Assembly: GCA_003164655.1 (NCBI GenBank)
Contig: PLTW01000039.1
Coordinates: 17,931 to 29,426, forward strand
Direction: 5' to 3'
DNA length: 11,496 nucleotides
DNA from: Actinomycetota bacterium
GTDB lineage: Bacteria > Actinomycetota > Thermoleophilia > UBA2241
Shown in pieces: positions 1-7,308 of this stretch (position 1 is its first letter; the number at the start of each line of letters is the position of its first letter). The notes under the pieces are model-generated. The model did no database searches and was not told where the DNA came from. It saw nothing but the letters and a program-made list of their open reading frames with translations. Made by a program: the position numbers and the translations under genes.

Positions 1-150
1 CGCAGACCGGCAGACCCTCCCCCGTGTGTGACCCGTGGCGACCGACCTGTTCCGCAGGCGACCCCCTCGGTCGACCCCCCCGTCGCGCATACGACTACTC
101 GAGCCGACAAGACGCGACAGAAACCACTGATATCCCCAAACCGCACGGGA

Positions 151-164
151 GTAAAAGCGTTTAC
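151..164. promoter_or_regulatory. Inverted repeat, possible operator
   Basis: GTAAA-AGCG-TTTAC is a perfect 5-bp inverted repeat with a 4-nt spacer, A/T-rich within GC-rich DNA, about 270 bp upstream of the first permease start. Size and placement would suit a dimeric repressor such as a TetR-, MarR- or ArsR-type protein, or a promoter-associated palindrome. No regulator gene is visible next to it in this window, so the assignment is inference. Confidence 0.3.
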
Positions 165-303
165 GCGTGGCGCGGCCTGGCGCCGCGTGGCGTGGTCGTG
201 AGTGCGCGCCGCGCCGCGAAAAAGGATGCCGTGCTCTTGTGACTACGGGGGCAATAGTGATTAGCTGCGCATCAGAAGGCCACTGGGGACCGGGGACGTG
301 CGC

Positions 304-414
304 GGGCCGGCGGGAGTCCGCCGGGCAGGCGACACCAGCGGGGGGCTGCCGATGGTGTCCCAAGGGTTCCCGCTCCCGCGTGGCTGGGGGACAAGGCGCT
401 GCCCGCAAACGGGC
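304..414 (+). other. Structured 5' leader with nested hairpins
   Basis: Three perfect or near-perfect stems lie in series just before the first permease. CCGGCGG (307-313) pairs with CCGCCGG (318-324) around a GAGT loop. GACACCA (331-337) pairs with TGGTGTC (353-359), seven bp around a 15-nt G-rich loop. GCCCG (401-405) pairs with CGGGC (410-414) around a CAAA tetraloop. As an alternative, GGGCAG (323-328) can pair with CTGCCC (399-404) and enclose the 331-359 hairpin. That pairing excludes the first and third stems, so the layout is switch-like. I could not match it to a known riboswitch class. GC-rich DNA folds readily by chance, so the functional claim is weak. Confidence 0.3.
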
Positions 415-420
415 GACGTC

Positions 421-430
421 GGGGGAGGGG
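421..430 (+). promoter_or_regulatory. Ribosome binding site deciding the start of pump 1
   Basis: A purine run, GGGGGAGGGG, ends 5 nt before the ATG at 436. It supports that start over the in-frame GTG at 298, which would add 46 residues of low-complexity sequence without family resemblance. Confidence 0.6.
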
Positions 431-435
431 TCAGC

Positions 436-3400
436 ATGCGCTGGATCGTCGAGTCGAGCCTGCGGCTCGCTGCCGTCGTGGTCGTGGGCGCCGTCGTACT
501 GCTGGTCGTGGGCGTCGTGGCGCTGCGCCACGCGCCGGTTGACACCCTGCCCGAGTTTCTGCCTCCCCAGGTGCAGGTCCAGACCGAGGCGCTCGGGCTT
601 TCGACCTCTGAGGTCGAACAGTTCATCACCGTGCCGCTCGAAGACGAGTTCAACGGCCTCCCCTTTCTCGACCACCTGCGTTCGCAGTCGGTACCGGGTC
701 TGTCGTCGATCGAGCTCACCTTCAAGCCGGGGACCGACATCTACAAGGCCCGCCAGCTCGTGACCGAGCGCGTCGCTCAGGGACCGTCGGTCGTCAACGT
801 GGGCACGCCGCCCGTCATGATTCAGCCCCTGTCGGCCGAGAGCCGGGCGCTGATGATCGGGCTGTCGTCGAAGAGCCTGTCGATGATCGACCTGTCGACC
901 CTGGCGCGCTGGCGCATCCGGCCGCGGCTGCTGGCGGTGCCCGGCGTGGCCAACGTGACCATCTGGGGTCAGCGCGACCAGCAGCTCCAGGTGCTCGTCG
1001 ACCCGGTGCGGATGGCCAGGTTCGGGGTGTCGCTGGACCAGGTGATCAACACCGCCGGCGATGCCATGTGGACGTCGCCACTGACCTTCGTCGAAGCGTC
1101 CTCGCCGGGCGCGGACGGGTTCATCGACATCCCTAACCAGCGGCTGTCCGTCCAGCACATCCTGCCGATCAAGACGCCGAAGGACCTGGCTGCCGTGCCG
1201 GTCGAAGAGACCACCGGCAAACCACTGCGTCTTAGCGAGGTCGCCACGGTGGTCGAAGACCATCCCGCCCTGCGGGGCGACGCCGTCCTGCGGAGCGGAT
1301 CGGGCTTCATCCTCGTCGTCGAGAAGTTCCCCGGCGCCAACACTCTCGCCGTGACCCGCGGGGTCGAGGCCGCCATGGCCGATCTCAAGCCGGGACTGAC
1401 CGGCGTCGCCATCGACACCACCATCTTCCGGCCGGCGACCTACATAGAGACGGCGCTGCGCGACATCGCCGTCGCGGCGCTTGTCGCCTTCTGCCTCGTC
1501 TTGCTATGGCTGGGCATCGCCGCGCGGTCCTGGCGGACCGCCGTCATCTGCGCCGTGGCCATCGCCCTGCCGGTCGTCGTCGCGGCCGGCGTGCTTTACC
1601 TGCGCGGCGCGACCTTCACGACGATGACGCTCGCCGGCCTGGTGATCGCCCTGGCGGTGATCGTCGACGACGCCGTCGTCGGCGTCGCCGCCATCAGGCG
1701 CCGGCTCGACACGGTGCCCGGCCCGGGCGACGAGCCCAAGTCGCGCGCCGTGGTGGTCGCGACCGCCTGTGTCGATGTGCGCCGGCCGCTCGCCTACGCG
1801 CTGGCGATCGTCGTTCTCGCCGCGGTCCCCCTGGTCCTGCTGAGCGGAGTCGCGGGCGCGTTCGCCCGGCCGATGGTGGTCTCGTACCTGCTTGCCGTGC
1901 TGGCCTCGACGGCCGGCGCCCTCATCGTCACGCCGGTGCTGGGCTACCTGCTGCTCCGACCGGCGCCGCCGGAGGGGCGCGCGAGTCTCGTCGCTCGCGG
2001 CGTCGACTGGGTCTTCGAGCGCAGCGTCCCGGGCTTTCTGCGGCGGCGCGGCTGGGCGTATGCGACCATCGGTCTGGTAGTCGTCGCCGGCGTGGTCGCG
2101 CTGCTCGAGCTGGGTACAGGCCCCATGATCCCGCCGCTGCAGGACCGCGACCTGCTGGTCAAGTGGCAGGCGATGCCCGGCACCTCGCTGCCCGAGATGA
2201 AGCGCGTCACGGCCACCGCGGGTGTGGCGCTGGGCGCCATACCCGGGGTCCGCGACGTCGCCAGCGATCTGGGCCAGGCGCTGATGGGAGACCAGGTGGT
2301 CGATGTCGATTCCGCCGAGACCTGGATCAGCATCAGGCAGACCGCGGACTACGGCACGACGATCGCCTCCATCCGGCGCACGCTCGACGGGTTCGCGGGT
2401 CTGCGCCACACGCTGCTGACCTACCCGCAGGTGTCGCTCGACGCGGCCCGCACGACCGGCGCCGCCGTCACGGTGCGCGTCTACGGCACCGACGCGAGCG
2501 GCCTCTCCTCCGCGGCGCAGACTGTTCGCCAGTCGCTCACGGCGCTTTCCGGTATCGTCGGCCCCCAGGTGCAGACCCAGCCCGACGAGCCGGCGATCCA
2601 GATCACGGCCAACGTCGAGGCGGCCGCGCGCTACGGTCTCAGCCCCGGAGAGATTCGCCGGCAGACGTCGGTCCTGATCGCCGGCATTCCGGTGGGCAGC
2701 TACTACCGACAGCAGGAGATCTTCGAGGTCACCGTGTGGAGCAAGCCCGCCGTGCGCCGGAACCTGACAGATATCCAGAACCTGATGCTCGACACGCCGG
2801 CCGGAGGCCGGGTGCCCTTGCGGAAGGTCGCCGCGGTGGTGATCGCGCCGGCTCCCACCGAGATCGACCACGACCAGGTCACCCGATACCTCGACGTGAC
2901 GGCCTCCGTGAAAGGCGCCGCCCTCGGCCCGGTTGTGGCCGACGTCAAGCGGCAGGTGCAGACGATCGCGCTGCCGCTCGGCTACCACATCGAGGTCTTC
3001 AGCGATCTCCAGCAGCGCCAGGGCGCCGACCGGCGCACGCTGCTGTACACGCTCGGCGTCGCCGCCGGGGTCTTCCTGCTGCTGCAGGCCGCCCTGCAGA
3101 GCTGGGGCCGGGCGGCCCTGTTGCTGATCACCCTGCCGCTGGCGGCGGCGGGCGGCCTGCTGGTGGCGCTGCCGGCCGATCGCCTGCTCAACGTGGGCGC
3201 GCTGATCGGCTTCATCGTCGTGCTCACCATCGCCCTGCGCAACGGTATCCTGCTCATCCGTCGCCTCGAGCGTCAGGAGGGGGAGCACCCCGAGAGCCGG
3301 GGTATCGAGCACGTTGTGCGGGCCACCGCGGCGACCGCGTTTCCGGTCGTGGTGACCGCGGTCGCCCTGGTGCTCGCGGTGCTGCCCTTCGTCGTGCGCG

Positions 3401-3570
3401 GCGACATCCCCGGCATGGAGATCGTGCGGCCGCTCGGCCTGGTCGTGGTCGGCGGCCTGGTGACCTCGACCCTGTACAGCCTGTTCATTCTGCCGGCTTT
3501 GTACCTGCGCCTCGTGGCGAGGGAGCCCCGTGCCGGTGCGGCAACGCCACAGCAGGAGGGAACGTCGTGA
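436..3570 (+). CDS. RND efflux permease, CusA/CzcA-like (pump 1), altered helix-4 relay
   Basis: 1044-aa inner-membrane RND transporter, full length for the family. The ATG start fits the typical opening of this branch (MRWIV...) and has a strong SD sequence. Order: TM1 at about residues 10-28; periplasmic porter half 1 with the conserved PEFLPPQVQVQTEALGLS and TVPLEDEFNGLPFL stretches; TM2-6 from about 338 to 515; TM7 near 540; periplasmic half 2; TM8-12 from about 867 to 1035, including the RNGILLIRRL stretch. RND pumps exchange protons for substrate using acidic residues in TM4. Here TM4 reads VDDAVVGVAAI: D411 and D412 are present, but the usual glutamate of the VEN motif is A418 and the usual Asn is A419. 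Pump 2 keeps these, so pump 1 may be poorly proton-coupled or work in a mixed trimer. It is the first gene of a three-gene operon; its stop overlaps the next start. Substrate unknown: metals or organic compounds are both possible. Confidence 0.93.
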   Translation: MRWIVESSLRLAAVVVVGAVVLLVVGVVALRHAPVDTLPEFLPPQVQVQTEALGLSTSEVEQFITVPLEDEFNGLPFLDHLRSQSVPGLSSIELTFKPGTDIYKARQLVTERVAQGPSVVNVGTPPVMIQPLSAESRALMIGLSSKSLSMIDLSTLARWRIRPRLLAVPGVANVTIWGQRDQQLQVLVDPVRMARFGVSLDQVINTAGDAMWTSPLTFVEASSPGADGFIDIPNQRLSVQHILPIKTPKDLAAVPVEETTGKPLRLSEVATVVEDHPALRGDAVLRSGSGFILVVEKFPGANTLAVTRGVEAAMADLKPGLTGVAIDTTIFRPATYIETALRDIAVAALVAFCLVLLWLGIAARSWRTAVICAVAIALPVVVAAGVLYLRGATFTTMTLAGLVIALAVIVDDAVVGVAAIRRRLDTVPGPGDEPKSRAVVVATACVDVRRPLAYALAIVVLAAVPLVLLSGVAGAFARPMVVSYLLAVLASTAGALIVTPVLGYLLLRPAPPEGRASLVARGVDWVFERSVPGFLRRRGWAYATIGLVVVAGVVALLELGTGPMIPPLQDRDLLVKWQAMPGTSLPEMKRVTATAGVALGAIPGVRDVASDLGQALMGDQVVDVDSAETWISIRQTADYGTTIASIRRTLDGFAGLRHTLLTYPQVSLDAARTTGAAVTVRVYGTDASGLSSAAQTVRQSLTALSGIVGPQVQTQPDEPAIQITANVEAAARYGLSPGEIRRQTSVLIAGIPVGSYYRQQEIFEVTVWSKPAVRRNLTDIQNLMLDTPAGGRVPLRKVAAVVIAPAPTEIDHDQVTRYLDVTASVKGAALGPVVADVKRQVQTIALPLGYHIEVFSDLQQRQGADRRTLLYTLGVAAGVFLLLQAALQSWGRAALLLITLPLAAAGGLLVALPADRLLNVGALIGFIVVLTIALRNGILLIRRLERQEGEHPESRGIEHVVRATAATAFPVVVTAVALVLAVLPFVVRGDIPGMEIVRPLGLVVVGGLVTSTLYSLFILPALYLRLVAREPRAGAATPQQEGTS
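3554..3560 (+). promoter_or_regulatory. Shine-Dalgarno for the short adaptor, inside pump 1
   Basis: AGGAGGG lies within the last codons of pump 1, six nt before the GTG at 3567. It fixes the GTG start and gives a 4-nt overlap (GTGA) with the pump 1 stop, which indicates translational coupling. Confidence 0.75.
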
Positions 3571-4118
3571 AGCAGCGTAGTCATCGTCTCTGGGCTCTCG
3601 CGCCGCTGCTGATCGTGGCTGGCCTTGGTCTCGCGGGCTGCGCCCGCGGCCACGTCGCCGCCGACACGGTCGACCCCACTCAGCTCAAGCCCGTGCCTGG
3701 CACGAGCCTGCATTACGTGACCCTTACGCAGCAGGCCCTGCTCGACGTGGGTATCCGCACGGCGCCCGTGCGCCGGGCGCCGACCGCCAGGACGACCGCG
3801 TCGCCGTCCCCGGCGGCGCGCGCGTCGACATCACCGGCGGCGACCGCGTCGCCGACTCCGGCCGCGTCGCCGTCGCCCGCGGCCCGTCTGCGGGCGCTCA
3901 CGGCGATCCCGCTCGCGGCCGTGATCTACGACCCGAAGGGGCGTCCCTGGACTTACACGATCGCGGGCCCGCGAACCTACGTCCGCAAGGCGATCGTGAT
4001 CGACCGCATCTCCGGCGATACGGTCCTGCTGCGGTCGGGGCCGCCGGTCGGCACGCCCGTCGTGATAGTGGGGGCATCCGAGCTGCTGGGCGCCGAGTAT
4101 GGAGTCGGCGAGGAGTGA
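3567..4118 (+). CDS. Truncated RND periplasmic adaptor-like lipoprotein
   Basis: 183-aa exported lipoprotein. It has a basic N-terminus, a hydrophobic segment at about 9-24 and the lipobox LAGC with lipidated C25. Residues 50-68 (YVTLTQQALLDVGIRTAPV) resemble the segment near the start of CusB/CzcB-type adaptors. Residues 111-183 resemble their membrane-proximal end: IPLAAVIYDPKGRPWTYT, a barrel-like stretch, then GPPVGTPVVIVGASELLGAEYGV. Between them, residues 69-108 are a Pro/Ser/Ala/Thr-rich linker, exactly where the lipoyl and alpha-helical hairpin domains normally sit. Adaptors of this family usually have roughly 350-400 residues, so this is about half size. It probably docks on the permeases from the outer face of the membrane without forming a channel to an outer membrane. 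It lies between the two permeases with overlapping or near-overlapping ends. The family resemblance comes from motif recall, not a search. Confidence 0.8.
   Translation: MKQRSHRLWALAPLLIVAGLGLAGCARGHVAADTVDPTQLKPVPGTSLHYVTLTQQALLDVGIRTAPVRRAPTARTTASPSPAARASTSPAATASPTPAASPSPAARLRALTAIPLAAVIYDPKGRPWTYTIAGPRTYVRKAIVIDRISGDTVLLRSGPPVGTPVVIVGASELLGAEYGVGEE
3796..3872 (+). repeat. Short direct repeats in the adaptor linker
   Basis: The 11-mer CCGCGTCGCCG occurs three times, at 3796-3806, 3844-3854 and 3862-3872, within the region encoding the Ala/Ser/Pro/Thr linker. The repeats suggest that the linker grew or varies by slippage or unequal recombination, giving an elastic spacer rather than a folded domain. 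Confidence 0.6.
4110..4115 (+). promoter_or_regulatory. Shine-Dalgarno deciding the start of pump 2
   Basis: GAGGAG lies 5 nt before the GTG at 4121, ideal spacing. The other in-frame options are the GTG at 4115, which overlaps this motif and would need a weaker GGAG at 4101-4104, and the ATG at 4139, which has no clear SD. Confidence 0.55.
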
Positions 4119-4120
4119 CC

Positions 4121-7100
4121 GTGCCGCGCCGAACGGCGATGCGGGCGATCGTCTCGTGGAGCCTGAACTTCAGGTTCCTGGTGGTCGGCGCCGCGGTCGC
4201 CATGATGGCCATCGGCTTTGCCACCATCCGCGATACGCCGGTCGACGTGTTTCCGAACTTCGCGCCACCCCAGGTCGAGATCCAGACCGAGAGCCTGGGG
4301 CTGTCCACGTCCGACGTCGAGTCGCTGGTGACCGTGCCGCTCGAGCTGTCCATGAACGGCATGCCGGGCCTCGCCGACGTGCGCTCCACGTCGGTGCCCC
4401 AGCTCTCCTCGATCCTGCTCGTCTTCAAGCCGGGCACCGATCTGCTGCACGCCCGGCAGCTCGTGCAGGAGCGGCTCGCCACGGTGCGGCCGACGCTGCC
4501 GAAGTGGGCGAGTCCGCCGGTCATGCTGCCGCCGGTCGCGGCGACCGGGAGGGTCCTGCAGATCGGCATGTGGTCGAACAGCTACTCGATAATGGAGCTG
4601 TCGCGGCTCGCCTACTGGACGATCAAGGCGCGCCTGCTGCGCGTCGACGGCGTGGCCGACGTGTCGCTCTGGAACGAACGGCAGCCCACGCTCCAAGTCC
4701 AGGTCGACCCGGCGAAGATGGCGGCGCTGCACGTCACGCTCGACGACGTCGAGCGCACGACCTCCGATGCTCTCGACTCGGGCGCGCTGCAGTTCTCCAC
4801 CGGCGCCGTGGTCGGCGCCGGCGGCTTTCTGGAGACCCCCGACCAGCGTCTGCAGGTCGTCCACGTGATGGCGATCCGCACACCCGGGGAGCTCGCCGAG
4901 GTGCCGCTCGAAGAGCAGCCCACGGCGGCGGGCTCGGTGCGGCTGGGCGACGTAGGCAGGGTGGTCACCGACTACCAGCCGATCATCGGCGACGCCGTGA
5001 TCGACGGCCGCCCCGGACTGCTGCTGGTCGTCGAGAAGCTGCCGTGGGGCAACACGCTCAAGGTGACTCAGGGCGTCGACGCCGCCATCAAGTCGCTCGA
5101 ACCGGGTCTGCCGGGCGTCAACTTCGACACGACGATCTTCCGCCCGGCGACCTTCATCGACGATTCGATCCACAATCTGGGGATGGCGATGCTGATCGGC
5201 TTTCTGCTGGTGGTCGTGATCATCGTCCTGTTCCTGTACGAGTGGCGCGTCGCCCTGATCAGCCTCGTGACGATGCCGCTGTCGCTGACCGCGGCACTGC
5301 TGGTCCTGCACGCCACAGGGGCCACCATCAACACCATGATCCTGGCCGGCCTGATCATCGCCCTCGGCGAGATCGTCGACGACGCCATCATCGACGTCGA
5401 GAACATCCTGAGACGGCTGCGCGACGCCCGTCACGAGGGGAGCGAGCGAGCGACCTCGGCCATCATCCTCGAGGCCTCCCTCGAGGTGCGCAGCTCCATC
5501 GTCCACGCGACCTTCATCAGCCTCGCCGCCATGACGCCCGTGTTCCTGCTGCACGGCCTGACCGCGGCCTTCTTCAGGCCCCTGGCGCTGGCCTACGTGC
5601 TGGCCATCCTGGCGTCGATGGCGGTCGCCCTCACCGTCACGCCGGCCCTGACCCTCATCTTTTTGGGCCGGGCGCCGCTCGAGCGGGGGGCGGCTCCGCT
5701 GGTGACCTGGTTGCAGCGCGGCTACACGGCGCTGCTGTCGCGCATCGTGGCGCGCCCGGTGGCCGTCTACGTCACCTTCGGGCTCGTCGTCCTGATGGGG
5801 GTCCTGGTGGTGCCGCAGCTCGGCGAGTCGCTGTTCCCGGCGTTCCGGCAACGCGACCTGCTGATCCACTGGGACGCCATCCCCGGCACCTCGGCCGCCG
5901 AGGCGGAGCGCACGACGACGTGGCTCAGCCAACAGCTCTCCGCCATTCCCGGAGTGACCAGCTTTGGCGCCCATATCGGACGGGCGAAACAGGGCGAAGA
6001 GGTGGTGGGCGTCAACGCGGCCGAGGTCTGGATCCACGTCGACAAGTCGGTGAACTACGACAAGACGATGGCCGCGGTGCGGCGCGTCGTCGACGGCTAC
6101 CCGGGGCTTTATCGCGACGTGGAGACGTACCTGAACGAGCGCATCGAAGAGGTGCTCAGCGGCTCGAAGCAGGCCATCGCGGTCAGGATCTACGGCCAGG
6201 ACTTAGGCGAGATGCGCAGCGAGGCCGCCACGGTCCTCGAGGCGGTCTCGGACGTACCCGGGGTCATCGACCAGCACGTCGACGTGTCGGCCGACACACC
6301 GCAGATCCAGGTCGAGGTCAACCTGGCCAAGGCCGCCCGCGACGGGCTCAAGCCGGGCGACGTGCGCCGGTACGCGGCGGCCATGGTGGCCGGGCTCGAG
6401 ATGGGCAACGTCTTCAAGGGCGACGAGGTCTACGGCGTCGTGGTGTGGAGCACGCCGCCGACGCGCGCCAACCCCACGGCCATCGGCGATCTCATGATCG
6501 ACACGCCGTCCGGCCGCCGGGTGCGCCTCGACTCCGTGGCCAGTGTCCGCGTGCGCACCGACCCGTACCTCGTCACCCGCGAGAACGGTTCGCGGTACAT
6601 CGATGTGGGGGCCAACGTCCAGGGGCGCGACCTGTCGTCGGTCGTGCGCGACATCCAGCAGCGCCTCAAGGGCGTCCGGTTCGCCAGCGGATCGCACTAC
6701 GAGCTGCTCGGCGAGTACAGGGAGCAGCAGGCCGCGCAACGCAGCCTCTTCACCACCGCGATCATCGCCCTCGTCGTGATCTTCCTGCTGCTGCAGCTGG
6801 CGTTCGGCTCGTGGCGCCTCGCCACGTTCGTCTTTCTGACTCTGCCGATGTCGCTGGTGGGCGGCCTCATCGCGATCTACATCGGCGGGGGAGTGATCAC
6901 GATCGGCGCGCTGGTCGGGTTCTTCACCGTCTTCGGCATCGCCGCCCGCAACGGCATCCTGCTCATCAACCACTGCCAGCATCTCGAGACCGACGAGGGC
7001 GTGACCTTCGGGCCTGCCCTGGTCGTGCGGGGAGCGCGTGAGCGGCTGGCGCCGATCCTCATGACCTCGCTGGCGACCGGTCTCGCCCTGGTGCCCCTCG

Positions 7101-7255
7101 TTCTGAACGGGGACCAGCCGGGTCACGAGATCGAGTATCCACTGGCGGTCGTCATTCTGGGCGGCCTCTTCACCTCGACCCTGCTGAATCTGCTCGTCGT
7201 GCCATCCTTGTATCTGCGGTTCGCCAAGCGCCGGCCGGCGCCGGCTGGAGACTGA
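4121..7255 (+). CDS. RND efflux permease, CusA/CzcA-like (pump 2), intact VDD...DVEN relay
   Basis: 1044-aa RND permease from the chosen GTG; the start could also be 4115 or 4139. The conserved opening MRAIVSWSLNFRFLVV follows within seven codons. Order: TM1 at about 19-37; porter half 1 with FPNFAPPQVEIQTESLGLS and TVPLELSMNGMPGL; TM2-6 from about 348 to 525; TM7 near 547; porter half 2; TM8-12 from about 873, with the conserved GIAARNGILLINH and a C-terminus typical of the branch (ILGGLFTSTLLNLLVVPSLYLRF). TM4 carries EIVDDAIIDVENILRRL, with D420, D421, D425 and E427, so the proton-relay acids known from CzcA/CusA-type pumps are present. It is a clear paralogue of pump 1, probably from tandem duplication followed by divergence. 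It is the last gene of the operon, and no outer-membrane channel gene follows. Substrate is unknown. The pair may form homotrimers or a mixed trimer, as known for MdtB/MdtC. Confidence 0.93.
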   Translation: MPRRTAMRAIVSWSLNFRFLVVGAAVAMMAIGFATIRDTPVDVFPNFAPPQVEIQTESLGLSTSDVESLVTVPLELSMNGMPGLADVRSTSVPQLSSILLVFKPGTDLLHARQLVQERLATVRPTLPKWASPPVMLPPVAATGRVLQIGMWSNSYSIMELSRLAYWTIKARLLRVDGVADVSLWNERQPTLQVQVDPAKMAALHVTLDDVERTTSDALDSGALQFSTGAVVGAGGFLETPDQRLQVVHVMAIRTPGELAEVPLEEQPTAAGSVRLGDVGRVVTDYQPIIGDAVIDGRPGLLLVVEKLPWGNTLKVTQGVDAAIKSLEPGLPGVNFDTTIFRPATFIDDSIHNLGMAMLIGFLLVVVIIVLFLYEWRVALISLVTMPLSLTAALLVLHATGATINTMILAGLIIALGEIVDDAIIDVENILRRLRDARHEGSERATSAIILEASLEVRSSIVHATFISLAAMTPVFLLHGLTAAFFRPLALAYVLAILASMAVALTVTPALTLIFLGRAPLERGAAPLVTWLQRGYTALLSRIVARPVAVYVTFGLVVLMGVLVVPQLGESLFPAFRQRDLLIHWDAIPGTSAAEAERTTTWLSQQLSAIPGVTSFGAHIGRAKQGEEVVGVNAAEVWIHVDKSVNYDKTMAAVRRVVDGYPGLYRDVETYLNERIEEVLSGSKQAIAVRIYGQDLGEMRSEAATVLEAVSDVPGVIDQHVDVSADTPQIQVEVNLAKAARDGLKPGDVRRYAAAMVAGLEMGNVFKGDEVYGVVVWSTPPTRANPTAIGDLMIDTPSGRRVRLDSVASVRVRTDPYLVTRENGSRYIDVGANVQGRDLSSVVRDIQQRLKGVRFASGSHYELLGEYREQQAAQRSLFTTAIIALVVIFLLLQLAFGSWRLATFVFLTLPMSLVGGLIAIYIGGGVITIGALVGFFTVFGIAARNGILLINHCQHLETDEGVTFGPALVVRGARERLAPILMTSLATGLALVPLVLNGDQPGHEIEYPLAVVILGGLFTSTLLNLLVVPSLYLRFAKRRPAPAGD

Positions 7256-7256
7256 C
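7228..7256 (+). repeat. 29-bp direct repeat, copy 1 (3' end of pump 2)
   Basis: This copy covers the last codons and the stop of pump 2 (GCGCCGGCC...GGAGACTGAC). It matches 7270-7298 with one mismatch (T versus C). The start-to-start distance is 42 bp. Confidence 0.75.
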
Positions 7257-7269
7257 GGCCGGCCCCACC

Positions 7270-7298
7270 GCGCCGGCCGGCGCCGGCCGGAGACTGAC
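7270..7298 (+). repeat. 29-bp direct repeat, copy 2 (after pump 2)
   Basis: A downstream copy of the pump 2 gene end, including a second GGAGACTGAC. Inside it, 7273-7290 is a perfect 18-bp palindrome (CCGGCCGGCGCCGGCCGG); the one-base difference makes copy 1 less symmetrical. The duplication could have arisen by slippage, or the palindrome could act as a transcript-end hairpin. Confidence 0.7.
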
Positions 7299-7308
7299 CC
7301 GGGGCGAC

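Larger units (their letters stand above)
1..435. other. Non-coding upstream region / leader of the efflux operon
   Basis: I see no convincing gene in this stretch. Open frames exist (for example 24-242, 72 codons), but they lack a good ribosome binding site, have compositions unlike the real genes here, and match no family I recognise. The left half is more A/T-containing than the rest of the window (around 105-165 and 220-265) and carries an inverted repeat at 151-164. The right half, from about 285 to 430, is G-rich and can fold into several hairpins directly before the first permease. A promoter is probably somewhere in 100-265, but I could not fix a convincing -35/-10 pair: TTGTGA at 237-242 lacks a good -10 at normal spacing. 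The end of an upstream gene could lie just outside the window. Confidence 0.6.

Noticed and set aside
24..242. Open frame of 72 codons on the plus strand
   Set aside because: No ribosome binding site, no recognisable motif, and composition like the non-coding flank.
298..435. 46-residue N-terminal extension of pump 1 from GTG 298
   Set aside because: The extension is low-complexity and unlike the family; the ATG at 436 has a good SD and matches the usual family start.
240..435. Known riboswitch in the efflux leader (cobalamin, ydaO/c-di-AMP, guanidine-III, NiCo, fluoride)
   Set aside because: I looked for the conserved cores from memory; only a partial GGACAAG similarity to guanidine-III at about 388-395 was seen, without its first stem. 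Not enough for a class call.
1504..3312. 602-codon open frame antisense to pump 1
   Set aside because: Rich in Gln, Arg, His, Asp and Gly as expected for the complement of a high-GC gene; it mirrors a well-supported permease.
3977..6037. 686-codon open frame antisense to the adaptor and pump 2
   Set aside because: Same shadow composition; no domain, no start signal, and it lies over a strongly conserved permease.
4099..7041. 980-codon open frame in another plus-strand frame of pump 2
   Set aside because: Arg/Gly/Ala-rich shadow of the true frame, which carries all RND motifs.
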